DNA of 64,000 nt from Microbacterium sp. APC 3901 (GTDB lineage: Bacteria > Actinomycetota > Actinomycetes > Actinomycetales > Microbacteriaceae). The stretch is from NCBI RefSeq assembly GCF_030407765.1, contig NZ_JASDCU010000005.1, positions 124,001 through 188,000 of the forward strand, given 5' to 3'. The first letter of the stretch is position 1, and every line of letters begins with the position of its first letter. This document shows positions 27,731 to 40,305 of this stretch, in pieces. The notes below the pieces were generated by a model that was not told the DNA's origin, did no database searches, and saw only the letters and a list, made by a program, of their open reading frames with translations. Position numbers and translations under genes: made by a program.

Positions 27731-29031
27731 GCGAGACCCTCGTCATCACCGGCGCGCAGCTTCTCGGTGCCGAGCGCGCCGACATGATCGTGGAGAACGG
27801 TCTGATCACCGACATCGGCCGCGGGCTGAGCCGTGCGGGTGCTCGAGTCATCGACGCCGACGGTCTGGTGGCCCTTCCCGGGCTCGTCGATCTGCACACG
27901 CATCTGCGCGAACCCGGCTACGAAGCATCCGAGACGATCCTCACCGGAACCAGGGCAGCAGCAGCCGGCGGCTTCACTGCCGTCTTCGCGATGCCCAACA
28001 CCTCGCCGGTGGCCGACACCGCCGGCGTCGTCGAGCAGGAGCTCGCGCTCGGTGACGCAGCCGGGTACGCGACCGTGCAGCCCATCGGTGCGGTGACCGT
28101 GGGGCAGAAGGGCGAGCGACTCGCCGAGCTCGGCGCGATGGCGACGTCGCGCGCGCAGGTGCGCGTCTTCAGCGACGACGGCTTCTGCGTCTTCGACCCG
28201 CTGATCATGCGTCGCGCGCTCGAGTACGTGAAGTCCTTCGGCGGCGTCATCGCACAGCATGCGCAGGATCCCCGCCTCACCGAGGGCGCCCAGATGAATG
28301 AGGGCACGGTCTCGGCCGAGCTCGGACTCGCCGGATGGCCCGCCGTCGCCGAGGAGTCGATCATCGCCCGCGATGTGCTCCTGGCCGAGCACGTGGGCTC
28401 GCGTCTGCACGTCTGCCACCTCTCGACAGCAGGCTCGGTGGACATCATCCGCTGGGCCAAGAAGCGGGGCATCGACGTCACCGCCGAAGTCACACCGCAT
28501 CATCTGCTGCTCACCGATGAACTCGTGCGCGGGTACGACGCACGCTACAAGGTCAATCCGCCGCTGCGCCGCGAAGAAGACGTCATGGCTGTGCGTGAAG
28601 GCCTCGCAGACGGCACCATCGACATCGTCGCGACCGATCACGCGCCGCACCCGAGCGAGCACAAGTCGTGCGAGTGGCAGGCTGCCGCGAACGGCATGGT
28701 CGGGCTCGAGAGCGCGCTGCGCGTCGTGCACCAGTCGATGGTGCAGACCGGCCTGATCGGATGGGAGGACGTGGCTCGAGTGATGAGCGCCGCGCCCGCT
28801 CGGATCGGACGTCTCTCTGGCCACGGACTGCCTCTGGAAGCGGGCGCCCCCGCGCAGATCACCCTCTATGACCCGTCGGTCGTCGGTGTCTTCACTGAAT
28901 CCGACCTGCACGGCCGCAGCGTGAACTCGCCGTACCTCGGCCGCGACCTTCCCGGCCGGGTCGAGTACACGATGCACCACGGTGTCCTGACGGTCGACGG
29001 CGCACACGTCGTCGAGGAGCTCGACGCATGA
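27727..29031 (+). CDS. pyrC: Dihydroorotase
   Basis: PyrC (434 aa) closes N-carbamoyl-aspartate to dihydroorotate. It is a class I amidohydrolase with metal motif [10 protein letters not shown] near residues 56-65, [30 protein letters not shown] near residue 256, and the late Asp motif [13 protein letters not shown] near residue 301. The GTG start overlaps the pyrB stop (GTGA). Confidence 0.98.
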   Translation: MSETLVITGAQLLGAERADMIVENGLITDIGRGLSRAGARVIDADGLVALPGLVDLHTHLREPGYEASETILTGTRAAAAGGFTAVFAMPNTSPVADTAGVVEQELALGDAAGYATVQPIGAVTVGQKGERLAELGAMATSRAQVRVFSDDGFCVFDPLIMRRALEYVKSFGGVIAQHAQDPRLTEGAQMNEGTVSAELGLAGWPAVAEESIIARDVLLAEHVGSRLHVCHLSTAGSVDIIRWAKKRGIDVTAEVTPHHLLLTDELVRGYDARYKVNPPLRREEDVMAVREGLADGTIDIVATDHAPHPSEHKSCEWQAAANGMVGLESALRVVHQSMVQTGLIGWEDVARVMSAAPARIGRLSGHGLPLEAGAPAQITLYDPSVVGVFTESDLHGRSVNSPYLGRDLPGRVEYTMHHGVLTVDGAHVVEELDA

Positions 29032-29555
29032 GTGCACGCGACATCGCGATCGCGATCACCATCGCCGCGGCGGCGCTCGTACTGGTCATCATGTTCACCG
29101 CGTGGCGACGACGTCTCCGACGCGACTCGGGTCTCGCAGCCCCCCTGGGCGTGCCCGAGCACGCCGAAGTGATCGACCGTCACGAGGTGCTCTACGTCTC
29201 GACGACCAAGCACGACCAGCCCCTGGAGCGGCTGACCCTGCACCCGCTCGCGTACCGGGCCAGGGGAGAGGTCGCCGTCACGGACCGGGGGCTCGCACTC
29301 TGCCTCGACGGAGCGCCGACCGTCTTCCTCGCGTCTGCCCGGCTCGCGAGCGTCGACCGTGCGACAGTGACCATCGACCGGGTCGTCGAACCCGGCGGAC
29401 TCGTCCGCGTCGCCTGGAACGCAGACGACGACACGATCGTCGACTCGTACCTGCGTCTCACAGACGGCGACCCCCAGACCTTCATCTCAGAACTGCAGCG
29501 CCTCGTCCCCGCCACGGACGACACCGCCGCCCCCGACACAGGAGCAACGCCATGA
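29028..29555 (+). CDS. Single-pass membrane protein with PH-like domain, pyrC-carA interval
   Basis: A 175-residue protein with an N-terminal membrane helix ([20 protein letters not shown], residues 6-25), a short basic segment (WRRRLRRD) and a soluble beta-rich domain that resembles the PH-like proteins found at the same position in other actinobacterial pyr operons. It is translationally coupled on both sides (ATGA with pyrC, overlap with carA). Its role is unknown. The conserved location suggests a link to pyrimidine or carbamoyl phosphate metabolism, but that is inference. Confidence 0.88.
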   Translation: MSARDIAIAITIAAAALVLVIMFTAWRRRLRRDSGLAAPLGVPEHAEVIDRHEVLYVSTTKHDQPLERLTLHPLAYRARGEVAVTDRGLALCLDGAPTVFLASARLASVDRATVTIDRVVEPGGLVRVAWNADDDTIVDSYLRLTDGDPQTFISELQRLVPATDDTAAPDTGATP

Positions 29556-30696
29556 CAGCCCTCCCCGAACCCGCCGTCCTCGTCCTCGAAGACGGGACTC
29601 GCCACACGGGCCGTGCATACGGCGCTCGAGGCACCACCTTCGGCGAGGTCGTCTTCGCCACCGGCATGTCCGGCTACCAGGAGACGCTCACCGATCCCTC
29701 GTACGCAGGTCAGATCGTCCTGCAGACGGCACCGCACATCGGCAACACCGGGATGAATGACGAAGACCGCGAGTCTCGTCGCATCTGGGTGGCCGGCTAC
29801 ATCGTCCGCGATCCCTCACGCGTCGTCTCGAATTGGCGCGCCAACGCCTCGCTCGACGAGATCCTCGAGCGCGACGGAATCGTCGGCATCAGCGGGATCG
29901 ACACGCGGTCGATCACCCGGCACATCCGCTCGGCCGGTTCGATGCGCGGCGGCGTGTTCTCGGGCGACGCCGCGACGATCGACGCAGACGAGCAGTTGCG
30001 CCTCGTGCGCCAGGCCCCCCAGATGGCCGGTCAGAACCTCTCGTCGCAGGTTTCGGTCGACGTCGCCACGGTGACGACGGCGATGGGGGAGCGCGTCGGC
30101 AATCTCGCCGTCCTCGACCTCGGCGTCAAGCAGGCCACGATCGACAACCTCGCGGCTCGCGGGTTCGAGGTGCACGTGCTGCCCCAGAACGTCACGATCG
30201 ACGACATCCGCTCGATCGACCCCGTCGCCGTCTTCTACTCGAATGGCCCCGGCGACCCCGCTGCCTCGGGGGACCACGTCGAGCTGCTGCGCTCGGTGCT
30301 CGACGACGGCCTCCCGTTCTTCGGCATCTGCTTCGGGAACCAGCTGCTCGGCAGGGCGCTCGGGCTCGGCACCTACAAGCTGCCGTTCGGCCACCGCGGC
30401 ATCAACCAGCCGGTGCTCGACAAGTCGACCGGGCGCGTCGAGATCACCGCTCACAACCACGGATTCGCCGTGGAGGCGCCGCTGGAGGGTTCGTTCGACA
30501 GCCCTCACGGCTACGGCAAGGTCGAGGTCAGCCACGTCGGTCTGAACGACAACGTCGTGGAGGGACTCCGCGCCCTCGACATCCCCGCGTTCTCGGTGCA
30601 GTACCACCCGGAGGCTGCCGCCGGCCCGCACGACGCCAACTATCTCTTCGACCGGTTCCGTGACATGGTCATCGTCAGCAAGAAGGACGCCAAGTA

Positions 30697-30697
<1 letters not shown>
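29552..30697 (+). CDS. carA: Carbamoyl phosphate synthase small (glutaminase) subunit
   Basis: CarA (381 aa) hydrolyses glutamine and channels ammonia to CarB. The N-terminal domain starts with [20 protein letters not shown], then [20 protein letters not shown]. The class I glutaminase domain has the catalytic Cys in [18 protein letters not shown] near residue 256 and the His/Glu pair in [12 protein letters not shown]. The ATG at 29552 with AGGAG upstream gives the family N-terminus. Longer readings fall inside the preceding gene. Confidence 0.97.
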
Positions 30698-33980
<3,283 letters not shown>

Positions 33981-33984
<4 letters not shown>

Positions 33985-34826
33985 GCGCACGCTTCGGCGA
34001 ACGGGTCCGTGCCGCCCTCGCGGCGCACGGCCCGCTATGCGTGGGAATAGACCCCCATGCGGCGCTGCTCGCGGCCTGGGGCCTCGGTGACGATGCCTCC
34101 GGCGTCCGCGAGTTCGGGCTGCGCACGGTCGAGGCCGCCGCCGGCCGCGCCGCGATCGTGAAACCGCAGGTGTCGTTCTTCGAGCGCTTCGGCTCCGCGG
34201 GAATCGCGGCTCTCGAGGAGGTGCTCGCGGCTGCGCGTGCGGCCGGACTCGTCGTCATCGCTGATGCGAAGCGCGGCGACATCGGCTCGACCATGGATGC
34301 GTATGCTGCGGCGTGGCTCACGCCGGGGGCTCCGCTCGAGGCCGACGCGCTGACCGTGAACCCGTTCCTCGGGGTGGGTGCGCTCGACGGCGCCTTCGCC
34401 CTCGCCGACGAGCACCACAAGGGTCTCTTCGTGCTCGCCGCCACGAGCAATCCGGAGGCGCAGACACTGCAGCGCTCGGTTTCCGAGACCGGCCGGGCCG
34501 TGTCAGCGGACATCATCTCGGTCGTCTCGGCACGCAATGCGGAGCACACCGAGACAGGCGAGTGGGGGAGCTTCGGCTTCGTCGTCGGAGCGACCGTGGA
34601 TTGGACTGATGCCGGCATCGCCGCGTTCGCGCCGATGGCCCCCATCCTCGCTCCGGGGTTCGGCACACAGGGCGCGACTCCGGCAGACCTCCGCCGTCGG
34701 TTCGGCTCGATGAGCCCCGCGGTCATCGCGAGCGAGAGTCGCAGCATCCTCTCGGCCGGACCCGCGGGTCTCGCCGCCGCCATCGACGCACGCGTCGCAG
34801 AGTACAGGGAGGCCGGCCGTGGCTGA
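33981..34826 (+). CDS. pyrF: Orotidine 5'-phosphate decarboxylase
   Basis: PyrF (281 aa) decarboxylates OMP to UMP. It belongs to the longer actinobacterial type, with [20 protein letters not shown] at the N-terminus, the catalytic [17 protein letters not shown] near residues 93-109, [14 protein letters not shown], and GVDs-type phosphate binding near the end ([19 protein letters not shown]). The GTG start overlaps the carB stop. No pyrD lies in the window, so dihydroorotate dehydrogenase must be elsewhere. Confidence 0.96.
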
Positions 34827-35727
34827 GCCCCGTCCCGTCCCCGAGGTCGACCGTGCCGCCGCCGCCCGCAAAGCGGTCGAGCGGCGCCGTGCCCGTGCGT
34901 CTCTCAAGCGCGATCTGACGACGCGTGTAGTGACTCCCCAGTCCGTGCTCGAACGGGCCACCGCCGACCCCGACTCGGTCGAGGGCTCGATGCGCATCAC
35001 GGACTTCCTGCTCGCCCTGCCCGCCATCGGGGCGGGAAAGCGTGACCGGATCCTGGCAGACCTGCACATCTCGCCGGTCAAGCGGCTGGGCGGTCTCGGC
35101 GTCAGGCAGCGGGTGGCGCTCTCGCAGTGGCTCGATTCTCGCTTCCCACTCCTGCAGCCGCGGGGTGAGCGAAGCCGCCTCCTGGTGCTCGCCGGTCCGA
35201 CCGCTGTGGGCAAGGGCACCGTTGCAGCCCACATCCGTGAGAACAACCCCGAGATCCATCTGTCTGTCTCGGCGACGACCCGTGCGCCGCGCCCGGGCGA
35301 GATCGACGGCGTGCACTACTACTTCGTCGACGACGCGGAGTTCGATCGGCTGATCGCCGAAGACGAGCTTCTCGAGTACGCGGTCGTGCACAACAGGTCG
35401 CGATACGGAACGCCCCGCGCCCCGATCGATGCCGCACTGGCAGCAGGCAAGACGGTGCTGCTCGAGATCGACTTGCAGGGTGCCCGCCAGGTGCGCAAGG
35501 CGGAGCCTGCCGCGACGCTCATCTTCCTGCTGCCGCCGACCTGGGACGAGCTGGTTCAGAGACTGGTCGGTCGAGGCACCGAGGGGGCCGAGGAACGTGC
35601 TCGCCGACTGCGCACCGCGAAGGTGGAACTCGCCGCGCAGAACGAGTTCGATCACCTCATCGTGAACGAGGACGTCGCCGCTGCGGCCGCAGAGGTCGTA
35701 GAATTGTCTTCAAGCTCTGCGCGCTGA
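34819..35727 (+). CDS. gmk: mIHF-like domain fused to guanylate kinase
   Basis: A 302-residue two-part protein. Residues 1 to about 110 match actinobacterial integration host factor (mIHF): RRARASLKRDLTTRVVTPQS, SMRITDFLLALPAIGAGKRD and HISPVKRLGGLGVRQRVAL. Residues 120-300 are guanylate kinase, which phosphorylates GMP: P-loop GPTAVGKG (126-133), SATTRAPRPGEIDGVHYYF and LEIDLQGARQVRKAEP. In Mycobacterium the two are adjacent separate genes (mihF, gmk) after pyrF. Here one frame runs through both with no stop. The GTG start has a GGGAGG upstream and overlaps pyrF by 8 bases. Confidence 0.95.
   Translation: MAEPRPVPEVDRAAAARKAVERRRARASLKRDLTTRVVTPQSVLERATADPDSVEGSMRITDFLLALPAIGAGKRDRILADLHISPVKRLGGLGVRQRVALSQWLDSRFPLLQPRGERSRLLVLAGPTAVGKGTVAAHIRENNPEIHLSVSATTRAPRPGEIDGVHYYFVDDAEFDRLIAEDELLEYAVVHNRSRYGTPRAPIDAALAAGKTVLLEIDLQGARQVRKAEPAATLIFLLPPTWDELVQRLVGRGTEGAEERARRLRTAKVELAAQNEFDHLIVNEDVAAAAAEVVELSSSSAR
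35699..35704 (+). promoter_or_regulatory. -10 element of rpoZ inside the gmk end
   Basis: TAGAAT near the gmk stop predicts a start near 35711 and a leader of about 80 bases. It would let rpoZ and metK be expressed separately from the pyr operon. Confidence 0.4.
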
Positions 35728-35791
35728 GCGTTTTCGCGCGCCGTTGCACAGTCTTCGCGACGACCCCGTCGCCTGATCAGGAGGTCCCACC

Positions 35792-36049
35792 ATGGCCGGA
35801 CACCACACCAACGGAATCATCGATCCCCCCATCGACAACCTGCTCGACCGCGTCGACTCGAAGTACGAGCTCGTCATCTACGCCGCCAAGCGCGCGCGTC
35901 AGATCAACGACTACTACTCCGATCTGCACGAGGGCAACCTGTTCGACAACGTCGGTCCGCTCGTCGACTCCTCCGTCGAGGACAAGCCGCTGACCATCGC
36001 TCTGCACGAGATCAACGAGGACAAGCTCCGCCTCCGTCACGCCGAGTGA
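35792..36049 (+). CDS. rpoZ: RNA polymerase omega subunit
   Basis: Omega (85 aa) stabilises the beta-prime subunit. The motif [20 protein letters not shown] (about residues 14-33) followed by [11 protein letters not shown] is diagnostic for actinobacterial omega. A strong AGGAGG precedes the ATG. The gmk-rpoZ-metK-priA order is conserved in actinobacteria. Confidence 0.97.
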   Translation: MAGHHTNGIIDPPIDNLLDRVDSKYELVIYAAKRARQINDYYSDLHEGNLFDNVGPLVDSSVEDKPLTIALHEINEDKLRLRHAE

Positions 36050-36057
36050 CGTCCGAT

Positions 36058-36091
36058 GACCGCGCCGCCGACTGATGTCGGCGGTGCGGTC
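36058..36091 (+). terminator. Long hairpin between rpoZ and metK (terminator or attenuator)
   Basis: A 15-bp stem (36058-36072 with 36077-36091, one G-U pair) closes a TGAT loop, 8 bases after the rpoZ stop and 52 before metK. No T-run follows. It is far stronger than chance hairpins here, but whether it stops or attenuates transcription into metK is unknown. It does not look like a SAM riboswitch. Confidence 0.55.
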
Positions 36092-36142
36092 CATCATGGG
36101 AGCCACCCCCTTCCTGCTGTCCGATTCCGTTCTGGAGCCCTG

Positions 36143-37336
36143 ATGAGCGCGCTGCGTCTGTTCACGTCCGAGTCCGTCACCGAGGGGCACCCGGACAAGA
36201 TCTGCGACCAGATCTCGGACAGCATCCTCGACGGACTCATCGCGAAAGACCCCGGCTCACGCGTCGCGGTCGAGACGCTGGTGACCACCGGTCTCGTGCA
36301 CGTCGCCGGCGAGATCCGCACCGACGCGTACGTCGACATCCCGACCATCGTCCGACAGGTCGTCAACCGCATCGGCTACACGTCGAGCGACACCGGCTTC
36401 GACGGGGACTCCTGCGGCGTGAGCATCTCGGTGGGCGAGCAGTCGACCGACATCGCCCACGGCGTCGACAGCGCCCAGGAGCACCGCGACGGCTCATCCG
36501 TCGATCCGCTCGACGGACTCGGTGCGGGCGACCAGGGCATCATGTTCGGCTTCGCCACGAACGAGACGCCCCAGCTGATGCCGATGGCCGCATGGACCGC
36601 GCACCGCATCGCCGAGCGTCTCGCCGAGGTTCGCCGCTCCGGCGCGCTGCCGTTCCTCCGTCCTGACGGCAAGACGCAGGTCACGCTCGGATACGATGGT
36701 TTCACGCCCAAGACGGTCGACGCCGTCGTGCTGTCGACCCAGCATCACCCCGACATCTCACAGGACGAGCTCAAGTCGCAGGTGCGCGAACACGTCATCG
36801 ACCCGATCCTCGAGACCACGGGTCTCGACCTCGACGACATCACCTACTACATCAACCCGGCCGGCCCGTTCGTGACCGGCGGCCCCAAGGGCGACGCCGG
36901 CCTCACCGGCCGCAAGATCATCATCGACACGTACGGCGGCGCAGCCAGACACGGTGGCGGCGCGTTCAGCGGCAAGGATCCGTCGAAGGTCGACCGTTCA
37001 GGCGCGTACGCGACTCGCTGGGTGGCGAAGAACGCCGTCGCGGCAGGACTCGCCGACCGGCTCGAGGTCCAGGTCGCGTACGCGATCGGTGTCGCACGCC
37101 CCGTGGGTCTCTACGTCGAGACCTTCGGCACCGGCAAGGTCTCGGATGAGGTGATCACCCGTGCGATCACCGACGTCTTCGATCTCCGTCCGCAGGCGAT
37201 CATCGAGCACCTCGATCTGCTGCGCCCGATCTACGCGCAGACGGCCGCCTACGGACATTTCGGCCGCGAGCTGCCGGAGTTCACCTGGGAGCGCACCGAC
37301 CGCGCCGAGGAGCTGCGGCGCGCTGCAGGCCTCTGA
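36143..37336 (+). CDS. metK: S-adenosylmethionine synthetase
   Basis: MetK (397 aa) makes S-adenosylmethionine from ATP and methionine. The motifs [32 protein letters not shown] and [20 protein letters not shown] are all intact. The ATG at 36143 has GGAG upstream and gives the normal N-terminus [12 protein letters not shown]. The longer frame from 36056 crosses the hairpin and is rejected. Confidence 0.98.
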   Translation: MSALRLFTSESVTEGHPDKICDQISDSILDGLIAKDPGSRVAVETLVTTGLVHVAGEIRTDAYVDIPTIVRQVVNRIGYTSSDTGFDGDSCGVSISVGEQSTDIAHGVDSAQEHRDGSSVDPLDGLGAGDQGIMFGFATNETPQLMPMAAWTAHRIAERLAEVRRSGALPFLRPDGKTQVTLGYDGFTPKTVDAVVLSTQHHPDISQDELKSQVREHVIDPILETTGLDLDDITYYINPAGPFVTGGPKGDAGLTGRKIIIDTYGGAARHGGGAFSGKDPSKVDRSGAYATRWVAKNAVAAGLADRLEVQVAYAIGVARPVGLYVETFGTGKVSDEVITRAITDVFDLRPQAIIEHLDLLRPIYAQTAAYGHFGRELPEFTWERTDRAEELRRAAGL

Positions 37337-37365
37337 CGGAGCGCGGGCCTGATGGCGATCCGCTC

Positions 37366-39324
37366 ATGACGGCCGAGAGTCGTCGTATCGCGCGCGTGCT
37401 GCTGGACTCTCCGCTTCCGCAACTCGACCGCCTCTTCGACTACGCCCTGCCGCCGGAGCTCGGAGACGTGCCGATCGGGGTGCGCGTGCGCGTTCCGCTT
37501 CGTACAGCCGGTCGGGTGATCGACGGGTACGTGGTCGAGATCGACACCGAGGACGACGCCGACAGGCCTCTCTCCGAGGTCGAGAGCATCGTGTCGGCGG
37601 TGCCCGTGCTTCCGGAGCGCACCTACCGTCTGGCTCGTCGCGCAGCCGACCGCGCGGCGGGGTCGGCATCCGACGTGCTGCGTCTCGTCATCCCCAAGCG
37701 CCAGGTGCGGGTCGAGAAGGCCTGGACCGCGGACGCACCGGCGCCCGTGCCGACCGATGACGCCGTCGCCCACGCCGCCTCGCTCCTCGCCACGTACGAC
37801 CACCTCGAAGAGGTCCTCGACGACGACGGCCGGGCCGCGGTCGAGGCGATCCCGGTTCAGCACCGGGGCGAGCCGGGCTGGACGGCTCTGCTGGCCGCGA
37901 CGGCGACGCGGATGCTCGCAGCCGGACGCTCCAGCATCCTGATCGTCCCGGATCATCGAGACCTCGATCTTCTGCTCGCCGCGCTCGGGTCGCTCGTTCC
38001 GCCCGAGGCTGTCGTGCGATACGACTCACGGCAGACGAACCCCGATCGATACCGCTCGTTCCTCAGATCGCTCGAGGATGCTCCGTGCATCGTGGTCGGC
38101 AACCGCTCGGCCGTGTACGCGCCGGTGCGCGCCGGGCTCGTCGCGGTGTGGGACGACGGCGATCCACTGCTCGGCGAACCGCTCGCGCCCTACATCAACG
38201 CCCGAGATGCCGCGCTGCTCCGTCAGGAGCAGGAGGACTCCGCTCTGCTGTTCGTCGGCCACACCCGCACGACAGACGTCGAACGCCTCGTCGCGCACGG
38301 CTACCTGCAGGACGTGCGAGCCGCACGGCGGGTGATGCCGAGGGTGATCCTGAGCACGCCGCAGGAGATGGACGCGCCGACAGCGCAGCGGATGCCGTCG
38401 TCGGCGTTCCTCTCAGCCCGCAACGCCGCAGCCGAGGGGCCGGTGCTCGTGCAGGTCTCGCGACCCGGTTTCGCGCCGTCTCTCGTGTGCGCGGAGTGCC
38501 GCGCTCCCGCCAGATGCGCTCACTGCGGCGGGCCGCTGGGCGCCACGCATCGTGGTGCCGTGCCCGTGTGCGCCTGGTGCGGCCGGGGCGCACGGGCCTG
38601 GGCCTGCCCGACGTGTTCGTCGACCAAGCTGCGTCTGGCGTCCTCGGGCAGCGAGCGCACCGCCGACGAGCTGGGCAAGGCGTTCCCCGGCGTCCGCGTG
38701 ATCGTCGCCGACAGCGCGCACCCGGTCGAGCACGTGGCCGACAAGCCGGCGCTCGTGGTGGCCACGCGCGGCGCCGAACCACTCGCCGAGGGGGGTTATC
38801 GCGCTGTGGTGCTGCTCGACGGTCCACGGATGCTCCAGGCACCGGATCTCCGGATCGGTGAGGCATGTCTGCGGTGGTGGTCGAACGCGGCCGCACTCGC
38901 TGCGCCGGGGGCGCCGATCCACCTCGTCGGCGTAGACGGCACGATCGCACGCGCGCTGGCGACCTGGAACCAATCGGGCTACGCACGGGCCGAGCTCGCG
39001 GAGCGCGCGCCGCTCCACATGCCGCCGGCCGCGCGGGTCGCACTGGTCGAAGGGTCCGCAGCGGCCGTCGGCCGTGCACTGGCCGCACTGCAGGAACTCA
39101 CCCTGCCGTCTGACGCGGTACTGGGCCCTGTGCCCATCGAGTCCGCCGACTATCCGCCGCGCGTGCGCGCGCTCGTCCGATTCGAGTACGGCACCGGAGC
39201 CAAGGTCGCGGCGACGCTGCGAGCGGCCGTCGTGGCCGAGGCCGTCAGCAATCGCCGAGGCAAGGGCAAGTCGACTCGGAGCACCCTCTCGGTTCGGCTC
39301 GATATCCTCGACCCAGAGCTCTGA
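37366..39324 (+). CDS. priA: PriA-like primosomal protein N' lacking helicase motifs
   Basis: A 652-residue homologue of the replication-restart protein PriA. The N-terminal DNA-binding domain (ARVLLDSPLPQLDRLFDYAL, residues 9-28) and the zinc cysteine cluster (CAECRAPARCAHCGG, CAWCGRG, CPTCSSTKLR, about residues 370-425) are present. No Walker A GxGKT is visible, and the DEEH box is replaced by WDDGDPLLGEP. Loss of ATPase motifs is usual for actinobacterial PriA, so it may act as a loader or scaffold and not as a helicase. Confidence 0.92.
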   Translation: MTAESRRIARVLLDSPLPQLDRLFDYALPPELGDVPIGVRVRVPLRTAGRVIDGYVVEIDTEDDADRPLSEVESIVSAVPVLPERTYRLARRAADRAAGSASDVLRLVIPKRQVRVEKAWTADAPAPVPTDDAVAHAASLLATYDHLEEVLDDDGRAAVEAIPVQHRGEPGWTALLAATATRMLAAGRSSILIVPDHRDLDLLLAALGSLVPPEAVVRYDSRQTNPDRYRSFLRSLEDAPCIVVGNRSAVYAPVRAGLVAVWDDGDPLLGEPLAPYINARDAALLRQEQEDSALLFVGHTRTTDVERLVAHGYLQDVRAARRVMPRVILSTPQEMDAPTAQRMPSSAFLSARNAAAEGPVLVQVSRPGFAPSLVCAECRAPARCAHCGGPLGATHRGAVPVCAWCGRGARAWACPTCSSTKLRLASSGSERTADELGKAFPGVRVIVADSAHPVEHVADKPALVVATRGAEPLAEGGYRAVVLLDGPRMLQAPDLRIGEACLRWWSNAAALAAPGAPIHLVGVDGTIARALATWNQSGYARAELAERAPLHMPPAARVALVEGSAAAVGRALAALQELTLPSDAVLGPVPIESADYPPRVRALVRFEYGTGAKVAATLRAAVVAEAVSNRRGKGKSTRSTLSVRLDILDPEL

Positions 39325-39384
39325 TCAGTCCGCACCGATCCGATCTCATCCGATCCACACACCGCATCCCTCCGGAGCACCTTC

Positions 39385-40305
39385 ATGCGACTCGTCTTCG
39401 CCGGCACACCGTCGGCAGCCGTCCCCACACTCCTCCGCCTCGCGGCCGAGCACGACATCGCGGCTGTGATCACGCGACCCGATGCGCCCCTGGGGCGCAA
39501 GCGTGTGCTGACACCGTCGCCGGTCGCTCAGGCAGCAGCCGACCTCGATCTGCCCATCATCAAGGCTGCGCGGCTCGACGATGAGGCGACCGAGGCCATC
39601 GCCGCCCTGCATCCCGAGCTCGGTGTGATCGTCGCGTATGGCGGCCTCGTGCGAGAGCCGCTGCTCTCCGCTCCCGCGAAGGGGTGGATCAACCTGCACT
39701 TCTCGCTCCTGCCCCGGTGGCGCGGTGCCGCTCCCGTGCAGCGCGCGCTGATCGCCGGCGACGCTGAGCTCGGAGCGAGCGTCTTCCAGCTGGTACCCGC
39801 CCTCGACGCAGGCGACGTCTTCGCCACGCGCGTCGTCGACGTGGCGGCGGGGTCGACGGCCGACGCGGCCCTCGAGGCCCTTGCCATCGACGGGGCGCAG
39901 CTGACATCAGAAGTGGTGGAGGCCATCGCCGACGGCACTGCGCATGCGGTTCCGCAGCACGGAGAGCCGAGCCTGGCGCCGAAGCTCACGCTCGATGACG
40001 GTCTGCTCGACTGGAGCCAGCCCCTCGCACAGGTGTTCGCGCGCTTCCGCGGCGTCACTCCCGAGCCGGGAGCGCACACCACCGTCGACGGGCTCCGCGT
40101 GAAGATCCTCGAGGCCGCGCCGTCGAGCGACGACACCGCCCTCGAACCGGGAGAGATAGCCGCGACGAAGACGACACTCCTCATCGGCACCGCCTCGACG
40201 CCGCTCTCCGTCACGCGCGTGCAGCCGGCGGGCAAGGGAGCCATGAACGCGGTCGACTGGTGGCGTGGCCAGCGCGACACCGACAGTCTGCGAGCCGGCG
40301 CATGA
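39385..40305 (+). CDS. fmt: Methionyl-tRNA formyltransferase
   Basis: Fmt (306 aa) formylates Met-tRNAi using 10-formyl-THF. It starts MRLVFAGTPSAAVPTLLRL. The active-site region NLHFSLLPRWRGAAPVQRAL lies near residues 103-122, in place of the more usual HPSLLP form. The C-terminal OB-like tRNA-binding domain follows LAPKLTLDDGLLDWSQPL. It overlaps rsmB by 4 bases. The priA-fmt-rsmB order is conserved. Confidence 0.97.
   Translation: MRLVFAGTPSAAVPTLLRLAAEHDIAAVITRPDAPLGRKRVLTPSPVAQAAADLDLPIIKAARLDDEATEAIAALHPELGVIVAYGGLVREPLLSAPAKGWINLHFSLLPRWRGAAPVQRALIAGDAELGASVFQLVPALDAGDVFATRVVDVAAGSTADAALEALAIDGAQLTSEVVEAIADGTAHAVPQHGEPSLAPKLTLDDGLLDWSQPLAQVFARFRGVTPEPGAHTTVDGLRVKILEAAPSSDDTALEPGEIAATKTTLLIGTASTPLSVTRVQPAGKGAMNAVDWWRGQRDTDSLRAGA

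Noticed and set aside
36050-36142. SAM riboswitch before metK
   Set aside because: Only a single long hairpin is present. I see no multi-helix junction or pseudoknot sequence of a known SAM riboswitch class.
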